Source: Actinomadura sp. CNU-125
GTDB taxonomy: Bacteria; Actinomycetota; Actinomycetes; Streptosporangiales; Streptosporangiaceae
Assembly (NCBI RefSeq): GCF_001942465.1
Contig: NZ_MKJY01000044.1
Location: forward strand, 1 to 64,000
Direction: 5' to 3'
DNA: 64,000 nt
The notes beneath the pieces are model-generated. The model searched no databases. It had not been told where the DNA came from and was given only the letters and a program-made list of their open reading frames with translations. Made by a program: the position numbers and the translations under genes. Shown here in pieces: positions 9,085 to 18,562 of this stretch; the first letter of the stretch is position 1; each line of letters begins with the position of its first letter.

Positions 9085-10290
9085 GTGACGGAGACGACAG
9101 CGCACGGGCACCGGGTCACCAGTGAGGTCGGGCGGCTGCGGACCGTCCTGCTGCATCGGCCCGGCGCCGAACTGAAGCGGCTCACCCCGCGCAACAACGA
9201 CAAACTCCTGTTCGACGGCATCCCGTGGGCCGGACGCGCGCAGGATGAGCACGACGCGTTCGCGGAGGCCCTCCGCTCCCGCGACGTCGAGGTCCTGTAC
9301 GTCACCGAGCTGCTGCAGGACGCGCTGGAGTACGACGCCGCGCGCGAGCAGGCGATCGCCGACGCGGTCGTCGACCTGCGGCTCGGCGACCAGCTCCGCC
9401 GCGTCGTCGAGGGGTACCTGCGCGACCTCGACCCCGAGAACCTCGCGCACACGCTGATCGCGGGCCTGGCGCACGAGGAGCTGAAAACCGGGCACGGCCT
9501 GGTCTACCGGCTGCTCGACCGGCAGGACTTCATCGTCGACCCGCTGCCCAACCTGCTGTTCACCCGCGACCAGAGCGTCTGGATCGGCGACCGGGTCGCG
9601 GTGACGAGCCTCGCGACGGACGCGCGGCGCCGCGAGGCCGACCTCGTCGGCCTCCTCTACGCGCACCACCCGCGCTTCGCGGGCGTCCGGCCGGTGTACG
9701 GACCGTCCCTCGAACACCTGGAGGGCGGCGACGTCCTGCTGCTGTGCCCCGGCGTCGTCGCGGTCGGGACGGGCGAGCGGACCACCCCGGCGGGCGCGGA
9801 GCGGCTCGCGCGGCAGGTGATCGGCGCGGGCCTCGCCCGGACCGTCCTCGCCGTCCCCATCGCGCAGGAACGCGCCACCATGCACCTGGACACCGTCTGC
9901 ACGATGGTGGACACCGACACCGTCGTCATGTACCCGCCGGTCGCGCACTCGCTCGTCGCGTACACGGTCACGCTGGACGGCGGCGACCTGCGGGTACAAG
10001 AGCCCCGCCCGTTCCTGGAGGCCGCCGCCGCGGCGATGGGCCTCGACCGGCTCAAGGTCATCGACACCGGCCTCGACCCCGTCACCGCCGAACGGGAGCA
10101 GTGGGACGACGGCAACAACACGCTCGCCGTCGCGCCCCGGCTGTGCGTCGCCTACGAGCGCAACATCGAGACGAACGCGCAGCTGGAGGCCGCGGGCATC
10201 GAGGTCATCCGGATCAGCGGCAGCGAACTCGGCTCGGGTCGCGGCGGTCCCCGCTGCATGTCCTGCCCGATCCTGCGCGAGGCCCCGTGA
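9085..10290 (+). CDS. arcA: arginine deiminase
   Basis: 401-residue cytoplasmic enzyme that hydrolyses L-arginine to citrulline and ammonia. All family marks are present: the N-terminal [12 protein letters not shown], substrate-binding [18 protein letters not shown], the catalytic [12 protein letters not shown], and the nucleophile in [10 protein letters not shown] near the C-terminus. Length is typical. GTG at 9085 is the only start that keeps the conserved opening. No arcB, arcC or arginine/ornithine antiporter lies nearby, so the complete ATP-generating pathway is not encoded here. The 3' end overlaps the convergent ABC-F gene by 77 bases. Confidence 0.95.
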   Translation: MTETTAHGHRVTSEVGRLRTVLLHRPGAELKRLTPRNNDKLLFDGIPWAGRAQDEHDAFAEALRSRDVEVLYVTELLQDALEYDAAREQAIADAVVDLRLGDQLRRVVEGYLRDLDPENLAHTLIAGLAHEELKTGHGLVYRLLDRQDFIVDPLPNLLFTRDQSVWIGDRVAVTSLATDARRREADLVGLLYAHHPRFAGVRPVYGPSLEHLEGGDVLLLCPGVVAVGTGERTTPAGAERLARQVIGAGLARTVLAVPIAQERATMHLDTVCTMVDTDTVVMYPPVAHSLVAYTVTLDGGDLRVQEPRPFLEAAAAAMGLDRLKVIDTGLDPVTAEREQWDDGNNTLAVAPRLCVAYERNIETNAQLEAAGIEVIRISGSELGSGRGGPRCMSCPILREAP

Positions 10291-11859
10291 CCGTCAGGCG
10301 GGAGCCGGTGAACGCGGCCCGCAGCCGCCGGTCGTGCGTCACGATGACCAGCGCGCCCCGGTAGGCGGCCAACGCCTCCTCCAGCTGCTCCACGAGCATC
10401 GGCGACAGGTGGTTGGTCGGCTCGTCCAGCAGCAGGACGTCCACCGGCTCGCTGACCAGCCGCGCCAGCTCGATCCGGCGCCGCTGCCCGTAGGACAGCC
10501 CGCCCACGCGCAGGCCCAGCTCGGACGGCCGGAACAGCCCGAGCGCCAGCAGCGCGTCCGCGTGGTCGTCCAGGGAGCCCGGACGTCCGTGCGCGAAGGC
10601 CCGCAGGACGGTGCGGTCCGCCGGGCCCGCCGAACCGTCCTGCCGGAGGAGCCCGACCCGTCCGGTGCGCCGCACCGCGCCCTCGTCCGGGCGCAGCTCC
10701 CCGGCGAGCACTCGCATCAGCGTGGTCTTGCCCGCCCCGTTCGGGCCGGTGACCAGCAGCCGTTCCCCGGCGCGCAGGGCCAGCGAGACGGGCCGGAGCC
10801 GCCCCGCGACGGCCACGCCGTCGACCGCGACCACCTCCCCGTCCGCGTCCGCCGTGGTCAGCGCGGGGGTGAAGCGCAGCGGCTCGGGCGGCGGCGGGGC
10901 CGGATGGTCGGCGAGCCACCGCAGCCGCTGCCGCGACTGCCGGATCCGCCCGGCGGCGCCGTGCGCCCGCGAGCGCGCCCGCCAGGCGCCGGTGCCCATG
11001 CCGGCCTGCGTCATCTTGCGCGGGATCGCCACCAGCCGTCCGGCGTTGGCGGTCACGAGCGCGGCGTGCCGATCCTGTTCGACCTTCCACTCCTCGTGCG
11101 CGCGCGCCTGCGCGGCACGCTCGGCGGCCTTCGCCGCGAGGTACCCCGCGTACCCGTCGCCGTACCGGCGCACCCGTCCGCCCTCGACCTCCAGGACGGC
11201 CGTGGTGACGCGTTCGAGGAACGTCCGGTCGTGCGTGATCGCCACGACCGTCCCCCGGTGGGTGCGGAGCCGCCGTTCGAGCCAGGCCACGGCCCGGTCG
11301 TCCAGGTCGTTCGTCGGCTCGTCGAGCAGCAGCAACTCGGGATCGGACGCCAGCGTGGCGGCCAGGACGAGCCGCGAACGTTCGCCGCCCGACAGCGTCC
11401 CCAGGGCGCGGTCCCGATCGAGTCCGGGCAGCCCGAGCGCGTGCAGTGCGGCGTCCACCCGGGCGTCGGCCTCGTACCCGTCCCGCGCCTCGAACTCCGC
11501 GACCAGCTCCGCGTACCCGTCCATGTCCTCGCCGAGCGCTCGTTCGGCCTCGCGCATCCGGGCCTCCAGCCCGCGAAGATCGGCCAGGGCCAGGTCGATC
11601 GCCCCGCCGACCGTCGCGTCCGGCGGCAGTTCGAGCGACTGCGGCAGGTACCCGACGCCGCCGGGCGCGACCACCACGACGTCCCCGTTGTCCGCCCGCT
11701 CGCGCCCGCCATCAACCGGAGGAGGGTCGACTTGCCCGACCCGTTGTCCCCGATCACTCCCACACGTTCGCCGGGCTTCACCACCACCGAAGTTCGATCC
11801 AGCACGACGCGATCACCGAACCGCTTGGTGACCTCGGCAAGAGCCAGTTGAGTACGCAG
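10214..11859 (-). CDS. ABC-F family ATPase, probable ribosome-protection/antibiotic resistance factor (frameshifted)
   Basis: Two ABC ATPase domains and no membrane domain: Walker [10 protein letters not shown] and GPNGAGKTT, signatures LSGGERSR and LSYGQRRR, Walker [13 protein letters not shown] and [10 protein letters not shown]. The linker between them is long, basic and helical (about residues 185-280). ABC-F proteins bind the ribosomal E site; some dislodge antibiotics. The frame breaks near 11690-11705: adding one G to the GGGC after LMAG gives [20 protein letters not shown]. The start is probably CTG 11859, seven bases after GGAGG; in-frame TTG at 11874 lies upstream of that ribosome site. 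The last about 25 residues overlap arcA and may also be shifted. Promoter lies at 11905-11933. Confidence 0.85.
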
Positions 11860-11880
11860 AAGCCCACCTCCCAAACAAGA

Positions 11881-11947
11881 CGAGACGTTCCGTCTCGCCC
11901 CTTCAGTATGCGAACACCCGACCACAAAGTCAAGACGAACCGTCTCG
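11881..11947 (-). promoter_or_regulatory. sigma-70-type promoter flanked by two matching operators (ABC-F gene)
   Basis: On the minus strand TTGACT (11933-11928) and CATACT (11910-11905) are 17 bases apart, a near-ideal housekeeping promoter. Operator 1 (11881-11897) is CGAGACG-TTC-CGTCTCG, just after the expected start point; operator 2 (11931-11947) is CAAGACG-AAC-CGTCTCG, overlapping the -35. The shared 7-3-7 layout suggests one dimeric repressor of TetR type acting at both. No such regulator is encoded next to it. Confidence 0.75.
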
Positions 11948-11950
11948 TCT

Positions 11951-12151
11951 AGAGAAAGAACCCCAGCCCTAACCCCAGCCAGGAGCGGACCGAAACCACT
12001 GCGATTGCGAGCGAAGCCGGATTCGAGCGAAGCGAGAATCCGATCGCGCAGCGAGCCCTGGGCGAGTCGGAGCGATGCAGCAATCGCCGCGACGTCCGTT
12101 GAAGGAAGGCCGCCTCGCGGCCTGACGCCGAGGATGGCGCAGAGAGTATGG
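11951..12151. other. non-coding intergenic DNA with short dyads
   Basis: No convincing gene. The stretch holds repeated GAGCGAAGC words around a dyad CGGATTC (12018-12024) / GAATCCG (12036-12042), and a perfect hairpin AGGCCGC-ctc-GCGGCCT at 12107-12123. It may be a copy of an interspersed repeat of this genome. Confidence 0.4.
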
Positions 12152-12192
12152 AGCTCGGGCGGTGTCGACGGGGGCACGACAGCGCCCGAGCT
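12152..12192 (-). terminator. terminator hairpin after the ATP-binding regulator gene
   Basis: Ten-base outer arms AGCTCGGGCG / CGCCCGAGCT enclose an inner TGTCG / CGACA stem separated by one symmetric mismatch. It lies 85 bases past the stop at 12277 and has no competing explanation. Confidence 0.65.
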
Positions 12193-12276
12193 TGGGAGGA
12201 CACTACAAGGTTCGGTGGCGGCCGCGACAGGCGGGGGGTGTACTTTTCAACTATCCCGCCGCGGCGGGGCCGCGCG

Positions 12277-12825
12277 TCAGGCCGGGAAGGCCCTGGTCCT
12301 CGGGACTCCGTTGCGGGTCCCGTCGCAGAAGTCTTCGGTCGACGGCTCGTCGAAGAGGTCCGGGAAGGCGGACAGGTCGGGCATGACGACGTGCTCGCCG
12401 GTGGTCGAGGCGACGCCGCTCAGTTCGCCCGTCCGGGGTGCCCGCAGGACGGCCCAGACCGTGGTGGCGCCTTCCTCGTGGCGCACTCCCCAGCCTTCGG
12501 AGAGGGCCTCGACGATGCCGAGCCCCCGTCCGCCGAGCGAGGAGAGCGTCCCCGGGCCGCGGCGCGGTTCGGTCATGGCGCCGCCGTCGCTGACCTCCAG
12601 TTCGAGGACGTCGCCGCTGTACAGCCAGCGGACCTTGACCTGGCCGGACGGCAGTGGGCGCGCGTGCCGCAGCGCGTTGCTGATGAGTTCGCTCACGATG
12701 ACGCTGGCATCGTCCACGACGGCTTCGTAGACGCCCGATTCCGCCAGCTCTGAGCTGAGGCGCTTACGGGCGACCGCGACGCTGGACGGCGCGTGTGGCA
12801 GCAGTACGACGCTCGACGCCCTCAC
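12277..12825 (-). CDS. small ATP-binding regulator (anti-sigma factor-like histidine kinase ATPase)
   Basis: About 182 residues with a GHKL ATPase fold as in SpoIIAB/RsbW and the many small actinomycete ATP-binding regulators. The N box is SVIVSELISNALRHA, the G1 box SDGGAM, the G2 box GGRGLGIVEAL. There is no phosphorylated His domain, so it would act as a protein kinase or partner-binding switch on an anti-anti-sigma factor, or in another signalling pair. A 50-residue acidic C-terminal extension (MPDLSAFPDLFDEP) is unusual. GTG 12825 is chosen because conserved sequence begins soon after, but GGGGAG abuts it, so the start is uncertain. Confidence 0.78.
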   Translation of the reverse strand: MRASSVVLLPHAPSSVAVARKRLSSELAESGVYEAVVDDASVIVSELISNALRHARPLPSGQVKVRWLYSGDVLELEVSDGGAMTEPRRGPGTLSSLGGRGLGIVEALSEGWGVRHEEGATTVWAVLRAPRTGELSGVASTTGEHVVMPDLSAFPDLFDEPSTEDFCDGTRNGVPRTRAFPA

Positions 12826-13036
12826 CTCCCCGTCGTTTCGCTTGCTCGGACCGATCCCGCCGGCGCTCTTCCGGTACGACCGGAATGCCCTGTTGACAAT
12901 GTCCGGAAACCCGGACGCTCCAGTTTGCCACCTGCACAACGAGTCACCGGCCCTCCGGTCACGGTGATCACCCCCGGTTGCGGTGTTCGACGGCGTCTCC
13001 CATGGAATCTCGTCACCAACTGTGGCCAAGAAAGAT

Positions 13037-13210
13037 CTATCCACCCACCGCCGCCTTACTCATCAGAACCGTGTTATCTGCGTCGCCCTCGGGTCCGGCG
13101 GGTGGCCGGCGCCGGAACTCCCACTGATCGAAACCCTGCCAGGCGACGAGATCGGCGGCGGTGGGGAACACGCCGACCTCACCCGGCAGGTCGCACGCGT
13201 CTGTCGTCAC
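13037..13210 (-). CDS. small unknown protein, 57 residues
   Basis: The minus strand has a GTG-initiated frame, beginning VTTDACDLPGEVGVF and ending DNTVLMSKAAVGG, with a codon pattern like a real GC-rich gene and a plausible small folded or acidic protein. It lies between the sensor kinase and the ATP-binding regulator in the same direction. No domain is recognised. The gap from 12826 to 13036 contains no other gene. Confidence 0.42.
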   Translation of the reverse strand: MTTDACDLPGEVGVFPTAADLVAWQGFDQWEFRRRPPAGPEGDADNTVLMSKAAVGG

Positions 13211-13241
13211 GGTAAGTAATCGGTCGACGTTTTTTCGCTGG

Positions 13242-15109
13242 TCAGCGGACGGTCCGCAGGACCAATCGCATGCACGTTCCGGTCCCGCCCGGGGCCGGAT
13301 GCGCGGAGACCGTACCGTGTTGGGCCTCGGTGAGCCGTTTGACGATGTAGAGGCCGAGACCGATACCGCCGAAGCGGCGGCGGTCGCCCCCGCGCCCTGG
13401 ACGAACCGTTCGAAGATCCGCTCGTGGTCCTCGGGCGGGATCCCGACGCCCTCGTCCTCGACCGTCACCACGATGCGGGGGCCGTCGGCGCGCGCGCAGA
13501 CCCGGACGGTGCCGCCGTCCGGGGAGTACTTGAACGCGTTCTCCATGAGCTGCCCGAGGACGATGTCGGTCGCCATCGGGTCGCCGTGCGCGGCCGGGAG
13601 GCCGGGGGCGATCTCCAGCTCGACGCGGTGCTTCGCCGACAGGGACCGGAATCCGGCCACGACGCCCTCGACGACGCGGCGGAGGTCGAACGTCTCGACG
13701 GTGACGGCCAGCTCGTCGCGTCCGGCGCGGGAACCGAGCAGCAGGTGCTCGACGAGGCGGCCGAGCGACTGCGCGCGTTCGGCGATGGTGGCGACGGCGG
13801 CGCGCCGGTCCGGGTCGCGCAGCTCGTCCCACCGGTTGACCAGCGTGGACGCGAACCCCTGGACGACGGTGATCGGGGTGCGCAGCTCGTGGCTGGTGGT
13901 GGCGAGGAACAGGTCCTTCGCCTCCTCCAGGGCCTTGGCCTCGGACACGTCGCGGAAGTCGAGGACCAGTTCGCCGGTCTCCTCGATCTCGGCGGTCAGC
14001 ACGTTCAGCCACGTGCCCGATTCGAGCTGGTACGTCAGGTTCTCGCCGAGCGCGGGCATCTCGAACGGCAGCGGGCGCCCGATCGCGTCGTCCGGCGGGA
14101 TCCCGGTGATCGCGTGCGCGGCCGGGTTCCACTGCCGGACGACCAGGCCGTGGTCCAGGACGGCGATGCCGTCGGCGCTCGAATCGATCACGGCGCGCTC
14201 GTGCGCCCGCTGCCGGACGACCTCCGCGTACGCGACCGCGTTGCCGACGGCGACGCCCGCGTGCCCGGCGAGGAGTTCGAGCAGTTCGAGCTCCATGTGC
14301 CCCACCTTGCGGCCGGAGAACAGGGCGTAGAGGGCGCCGAACGGCTTGTCCTTCACGAACGACAGCCCGAGCGCGATCGTGTGCAGCCCCTCCAGCTCCG
14401 CCCAGATCAGGTCGCCGAGCCGCCGGTCCCCCGTCGCGAGCTTGATCGTCTTGCCGGAGCGCAGCAGCTCGCCGACCAGGCTCGGCCGCAGCTCCGCCGA
14501 CGTCCCGCGCATCCGCTCGGGCAGCCCGGACATGCTGACCAGCCGCAGCCGGTCGCCCTCGATCCGGACGAACCCGCCCGCGTCCGCGCCGGTCAGCTCG
14601 ATCAGCGCGGCGGTGATCCGGTCGAGGACGACCGCGAGATCGAGTTCGGCGTTCAGGTCGGCGACGATGTCGTTCAGCCGCCGCACCAGCCGCGCCCGCT
14701 CCGTCATGTGGTGCTGGACGATCTCGTCGTCCTCCACCGGGTGGTACACGCCGACCCAGCCGAGCAGCGTCCCGGACGGGTCCTTCAGCAGGCTCGTGTC
14801 GATGCGGACGTCGATCAGCCGCCCGTCCCGGTGGAACCGCCGGGTCGCGATCGAGATCTGCCCGCCGTCCCCGTCCCGCCTGGTCAGGAGCCGTTCCTGG
14901 ACGGCGTTGTGCTCGGCCTTCAGTTCGTCGGGGACGATCGGCGGCACGCGTCCGACCATCTCCTCGGCCGTCCAGCCGAACATCCGCTCGGCCGCCGGGT
15001 TCCACACGGTGACGCGGTGCTTGCCGTCCACGGCCACGATCGCGTCCGCGGCGCTCTCGATGACCGCCCGCGCGATCGGGTCGTGGACGTGGTGATGCAC
15101 GCCTGTCAT
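13242..15109 (-). CDS. PAS-GAF-PAS sensor histidine kinase (frameshifted)
   Basis: About 622 residues without membrane segments, so probably a cytoplasmic sensor. Order: PAS (about 12-130, AIVAVDGKHRVTVWNPAAERMFGW), GAF (about 170-315), second PAS (about 325-430), HisKA with the phosphoacceptor in SHELRTPI, then HATPase_c (N box QLMENAFKYSPDGG, G1 EDEGVGIP, F box IFERFVQG, G2 GGIGLGLYIVKRL). The G2 box is reached only after a frame change: five C on the plus strand at 13387-13391 should be six, giving QGAGGDRRRFGGIGLGL. No response regulator gene is adjacent, so its partner is elsewhere. Confidence 0.85.
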
Positions 15110-15194
15110 CGTGCCACCGGACCCGTTGCCGCGCCGGGGAACCGCAACGGAAAAGTTCCCACTCTTCACGCGGCGGCAACGGAAGAACGCCACG

Positions 15195-16520
15195 TCAGCG
15201 AGGTGCGCCGCGCGAAACCGCCGACCGGCCGACGGCCAGCGCGGCCGCGCCCGCGAGCAGGAACGACAGCAGCGACGCGCTCATCCAGCTCTGCGGCGCG
15301 AAGTGCAGCAGTTCCCGGACGTCCGTCCAGAAGTCGGCCCAGCCGCCCACCGTGCCCGGATTGATCAGCTGGTAGCCGACGAAGCCGATCACCCACGCGG
15401 CGACCATGCCCCAGCGCGACGGCGCGGTGGCCGAGCCGTCCCAGCCGTCCCGGCCGCGGCCGAGGAAGAAGTCGGCGGCCAGCACGCCCAGCATCGGGAC
15501 GAACACCGAGCCGATCAGCGACAGGAAGCCCGCGTAGTCGCCGATGTTCAGGACGAGCGCCAGCACGGTGATCAGCGCGCCGAGCGCGATCGTCAGGACG
15601 CGGCGGTCCGCGCGGGGCGCGAGGTTCTGGATCGACACCGCCGTGGAGTACACGTTCGCGAACGACTGGTCCGCCTCGCGCAGCACGAACACGCCGAAGA
15701 ACAGCACGCCCAGCGGGACCGCGAGGAACGGGTCGAACACGTTGCCGGTCGTCCCGGCGAGCGCCAGCGCGAGCAGCCCGAGGACGTACGCGACGATCTG
15801 CGTGACCGAGTATCCGGCGGCGGCCGCGCCGAACGCCCCGCGCTCGCTGCGCGCGTGCCGGGTGTAGTCGGCGGCGACCGGCACCCACGAGATCGACACC
15901 GCGAGGGCCGCGTCGGCGCCGATCAGGAAGCCGTCCCAGGAGCCCTCGGTCAAATCCGGCAGCGGCTCGCGGATCAGCTGCACGTAGAAGTAGACGAGCG
16001 CGACCAGCACCGCCGCCGTCACGTACCGGCGCAGCAGCCGCACCGAGCCGAGCGGCCAGATCGTCAGGACGGTCGTCAGCACCCCGGCCGCGATCACGTA
16101 CCCCCACCGCGGGATCCCGTCCCACAGGTGCCGCGCCGCGTCCGCGATCACGATCAGCTCGAACGTCCCCCAGCCGATGAGCTGCGCGATGTTCAGCACG
16201 GTCGGGACGTACGACAGCCGCGCGCCGAACAGCCCGCGCAGCAGCACCATCGCGGGCCGTCCGGTCCGCGCGCCGGGCACCGCGGCGAGGCCGAGCATGA
16301 GGCCGCCGACGACCGTCCCGACGATCATCGCGACGATCCCGGCGGCGATCGACAGCGTCGGCAAGCCGTCCTCGTCCGGCGCCAGCACGGTGTAGGCGCC
16401 GGAGAAGGCGAGCAGGCTGACCCCGAGGTTGGCCCAGAACGCGCTCTGGTCCCAGAACCCGAGCACCTTCGGCGCCGGCTCGTCCAGGGTGTACGGGACC
16501 TCGTCGACGGCGGACGCCAT
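15195..16520 (-). CDS. cytX: hydroxymethylpyrimidine permease CytX (NCS1 family)
   Basis: 441-residue, about 12-helix nucleobase/cation symporter. Core sequence (GARTGRPAMVLLRGLFG, LNIAQLIGWGTFELIVIA, SWVPVAADYTRHARS, LREADQSFANVYSTAVS) fits the CytX branch, thought to import the thiamine precursor HMP or related pyrimidines. The specificity call rests on the TPP riboswitch directly upstream, ending about 10 bases before the ATG. ATG 16520 gives MASAVDEVPYTL; ATG 16529 is possible but lies within the riboswitch end. A TenA protein that can regenerate HMP is encoded elsewhere in the window. Confidence 0.88.
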   Translation of the reverse strand: MASAVDEVPYTLDEPAPKVLGFWDQSAFWANLGVSLLAFSGAYTVLAPDEDGLPTLSIAAGIVAMIVGTVVGGLMLGLAAVPGARTGRPAMVLLRGLFGARLSYVPTVLNIAQLIGWGTFELIVIADAARHLWDGIPRWGYVIAAGVLTTVLTIWPLGSVRLLRRYVTAAVLVALVYFYVQLIREPLPDLTEGSWDGFLIGADAALAVSISWVPVAADYTRHARSERGAFGAAAAGYSVTQIVAYVLGLLALALAGTTGNVFDPFLAVPLGVLFFGVFVLREADQSFANVYSTAVSIQNLAPRADRRVLTIALGALITVLALVLNIGDYAGFLSLIGSVFVPMLGVLAADFFLGRGRDGWDGSATAPSRWGMVAAWVIGFVGYQLINPGTVGGWADFWTDVRELLHFAPQSWMSASLLSFLLAGAAALAVGRSAVSRGAPR

Positions 16521-16528
16521 GGAACACA

Positions 16529-16622
16529 CTCCCTACGCCGGCATTACCCGGACAGGTTCATGCGGTCGGCGCCGCCATCGGGTGCGCCCTCTCAGCCCGG
16601 CCTCAGGCCCGAGCTCCCGCGG
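16529..16622 (-). promoter_or_regulatory. TPP riboswitch (THI element)
   Basis: Read on the minus strand, the element has the two conserved parts of the thiamine pyrophosphate aptamer: GGGCTGAGAGGG with its flanking helix in the 5' half, and TGAACCTG, CCGGGTAATGCCGGCG, TAGGGA in the 3' half. The class binds TPP and switches off thiamine biosynthesis and uptake genes. It sits immediately before the cytX start, so translational control by hiding the ribosome site is likely. Confidence 0.95.
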
Positions 16623-16660
16623 AAATCGGTCGGGGAGATGGTACAACCCCCCAAACCGGG

Positions 16661-16996
16661 TCAAGCCACGTAGGGCTCCCCCTCACCTTCGCCGGCCATC
16701 GGGCGGCCCGCCTCGGACCACGCCTTCATCCCGCCGTCGACGTTCTTGGCCAGCCAGCCGGCCTGGTTCAGCGCCACGGTCACCTGCGCGGACCGCGCCC
16801 CGGACCGGCAGATCACGAACACCTCGCGGTCGCGGGGGATCTCCGCCGCGCGATCGCTGAGCCGGCCCATCGGGATGTGGACGGCCTCGGGCGCGTGTCC
16901 CGCGTCCCACTCGTCCTGTTCCCGCACGTCGAGCAGATAGGCGTCCTGCGGAACCTCGGTGGCCGGCACGGCCGGCACGTCGTCCCCGAAAATCAT
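16661..16996 (-). CDS. single-domain rhodanese
   Basis: 111 residues forming one rhodanese domain: DAYLLDVREQDEWDAGHAPEAVHIP, then the active loop CRSGARS with the cysteine that carries sulfur as persulfide, and NVDGGMKAWSEAG. The catalytic Cys and loop Arg are intact, so it is probably an active sulfurtransferase in the cytosol. GGAGGAGTG sits right before ATG 16996. It is upstream of the riboswitch and in the same direction as cytX. A link to sulfur supply for thiamine is possible but nothing in the sequence proves it. Confidence 0.88.
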   Translation of the reverse strand: MIFGDDVPAVPATEVPQDAYLLDVREQDEWDAGHAPEAVHIPMGRLSDRAAEIPRDREVFVICRSGARSAQVTVALNQAGWLAKNVDGGMKAWSEAGRPMAGEGEGEPYVA

Positions 16997-17042
16997 CACT
17001 CCTCCATGGAACCGCGCGGAACCCCGCCGCGTCGAATCACGC

Positions 17043-17492
17043 ATGCGGTATCGGACGCCCTTCCTCGCCGCGTCCGGGCTGGCTCTGATCCTTTCACTGG
17101 CCGGTTGCGGCGACGAAAGCACCACGAGCAATTCCGCCGACGGCAGTGCCACCGTGCAGCCGTCCGACTCCCCTGAGGAGACCCTCACGATCAAGGTCAA
17201 GGCCTCCGCGGAGGCCCCCGCCAAGACCTGGACGCTCACCTGCGACCCGCCCGGCGGCTCCCACCCGAAGGCCGCGGCGGCCTGCACGGCGCTCGCCGCG
17301 AAGCAGGACCCGTTCAAGCCCGTCACGAGCAAGATGTGCACGAAGATCTACGGCGGCCCCGCCACCGCCACCGTCCAGGGCACCTGGCGGGAGAAGAAGA
17401 TCGACGCCGAGTTCTCGCGCAAGGACGGCTGCGAGCTCAACCGCTGGACGGAGGTCGCCCCGCTCTTCGGCGACGTGCCGAAAATTCGCTAG
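17043..17492 (+). CDS. lipid-anchored subtilisin inhibitor-like (SSI) protein
   Basis: 149-residue lipoprotein: signal peptide with lipobox LAGC (Cys22), a 35-residue polar tether, then an SSI fold with its four cysteines (67, 81, 99, 130) spaced as in Streptomyces subtilisin inhibitor. The reactive loop reads C99-T-K-I-Y-G-G-P, so P1 is Lys101 instead of the Met of classic SSI, predicting trypsin-like target proteases. SSI proteins are usually freely secreted; an anchored form would guard the cell surface. It is divergent from the rhodanese, with short intergenic DNA. Confidence 0.8.
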   Translation: MRYRTPFLAASGLALILSLAGCGDESTTSNSADGSATVQPSDSPEETLTIKVKASAEAPAKTWTLTCDPPGGSHPKAAAACTALAAKQDPFKPVTSKMCTKIYGGPATATVQGTWREKKIDAEFSRKDGCELNRWTEVAPLFGDVPKIR

Positions 17493-17558
17493 CCGGACAT
17501 TTCCTCCCGAAGATCGTTTCTAGAGCCGGTAGTGTTCGATCTTCGGGAGGGCAGAGCG

Positions 17559-18397
17559 ATGGCCGACGAGCAGGTAGAGATCCCCGAGAACGTGCCGACC
17601 TCGGCGCGGACGTACGGGTGGATGCTGGGCGGCAAGGACAACTTCGAAGTCGACCGCCGGTTCACCATCGGGATGCTCGAACAGTTCCACTCCGGCGTGG
17701 ACATCACCCGGGAGAACCGCCGGTTCCTCTACCGTGCCGTCCGGTACATGACCGAAGAGGCCGGTATCCGGCAGTTCCTCGACATGGGCTGCGGGCTGCC
17801 GACCAACGACAACGTGCACCAGGTCGCCCAGCGCCTCGCCCCCGAGTCCCGCGTCGTCTACGTGGACAACGACCCGATCGTCCTCGCGCACGGCCGCGCC
17901 CTCCTCGCCACCGACGACAGCACGACCATGATCCAGGCCGACTTCCGCGACCAGGACGCGCTCCTCGCCGAACCCGCCCTGCAGCGCCTGATCGACTTCG
18001 ACGAACCCCTCGGCCTGCTCTTCCTCTCGGTCGGCCACCACCTGACGGACGACGACGCCCCGCGCCGCGTCCTCGGCGAGATCATCGGCCGTGCCGTCCC
18101 CGGCAGCCACCTCGCGTTCAGCCAGATGGTCTGCGACCCCGACGAGCAGCGCGCCGCGATGAACGCGGGCTTCACGCCGCGGGCATGCCCATGCAGTTGC
18201 GCTCCCTGCAAGAGGTCGAGGACATCCTCCCCGACTTGCCCCGCGTCGACCCCGGCCTGGGCAACGTCAAGGACTGGCGCCCCGATCCCGACCAGCCCGC
18301 CCTCGCACCCGTCCCCGCCGAACTCCAGAAGTACGTGGGCCGCTCGACGATGGAGCCCGCCATCCACGAATACGGCGGCATCCTCCGCAAGCCCTGA
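17559..18397 (+). CDS. SAM-dependent methyltransferase, DUF574 type (frameshifted)
   Basis: About 280 residues. The family (Methyltransf_19, abundant in actinomycetes) is recognised from PTSARTYGWMLGGKDNFEVDR, the SAM-binding FLDMGCGLPTNDNVHQVAQ, the acidic VVYVDNDPIVLAHGRALL, and GLLFLSVGHHLTDDDAP. Its natural substrate is unknown. GGGAGG lies eight bases before ATG 17559. Near 18178 the frame shifts by one base: adding G to the GGG after FTPR yields FTPRGMPMQLRSLQEVEDIL and the normal C-terminus. Confidence 0.85.
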
Positions 18398-18562
18398 GAA
18401 ATCGGCAACGATTCGGTTACGGAGCGTCGGGTTGATCTTGTCGGCGTAGGGGAAATTTCCTAGATTCCCCGACATCGGGGCCCGCCTTTCGTCCTGCCGT
18501 CGCCCGCCACCGACTCGAGATCCGAGCCGGCGGGCACGGCCGTCCTCTCATGAGGAGGCCCC

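Noticed and set aside
12983-13219. Plus-strand 78-residue frame starting MFDGVSHG
   Set aside because: It lies opposite a better minus-strand small gene and shows no ribosome site or domain.
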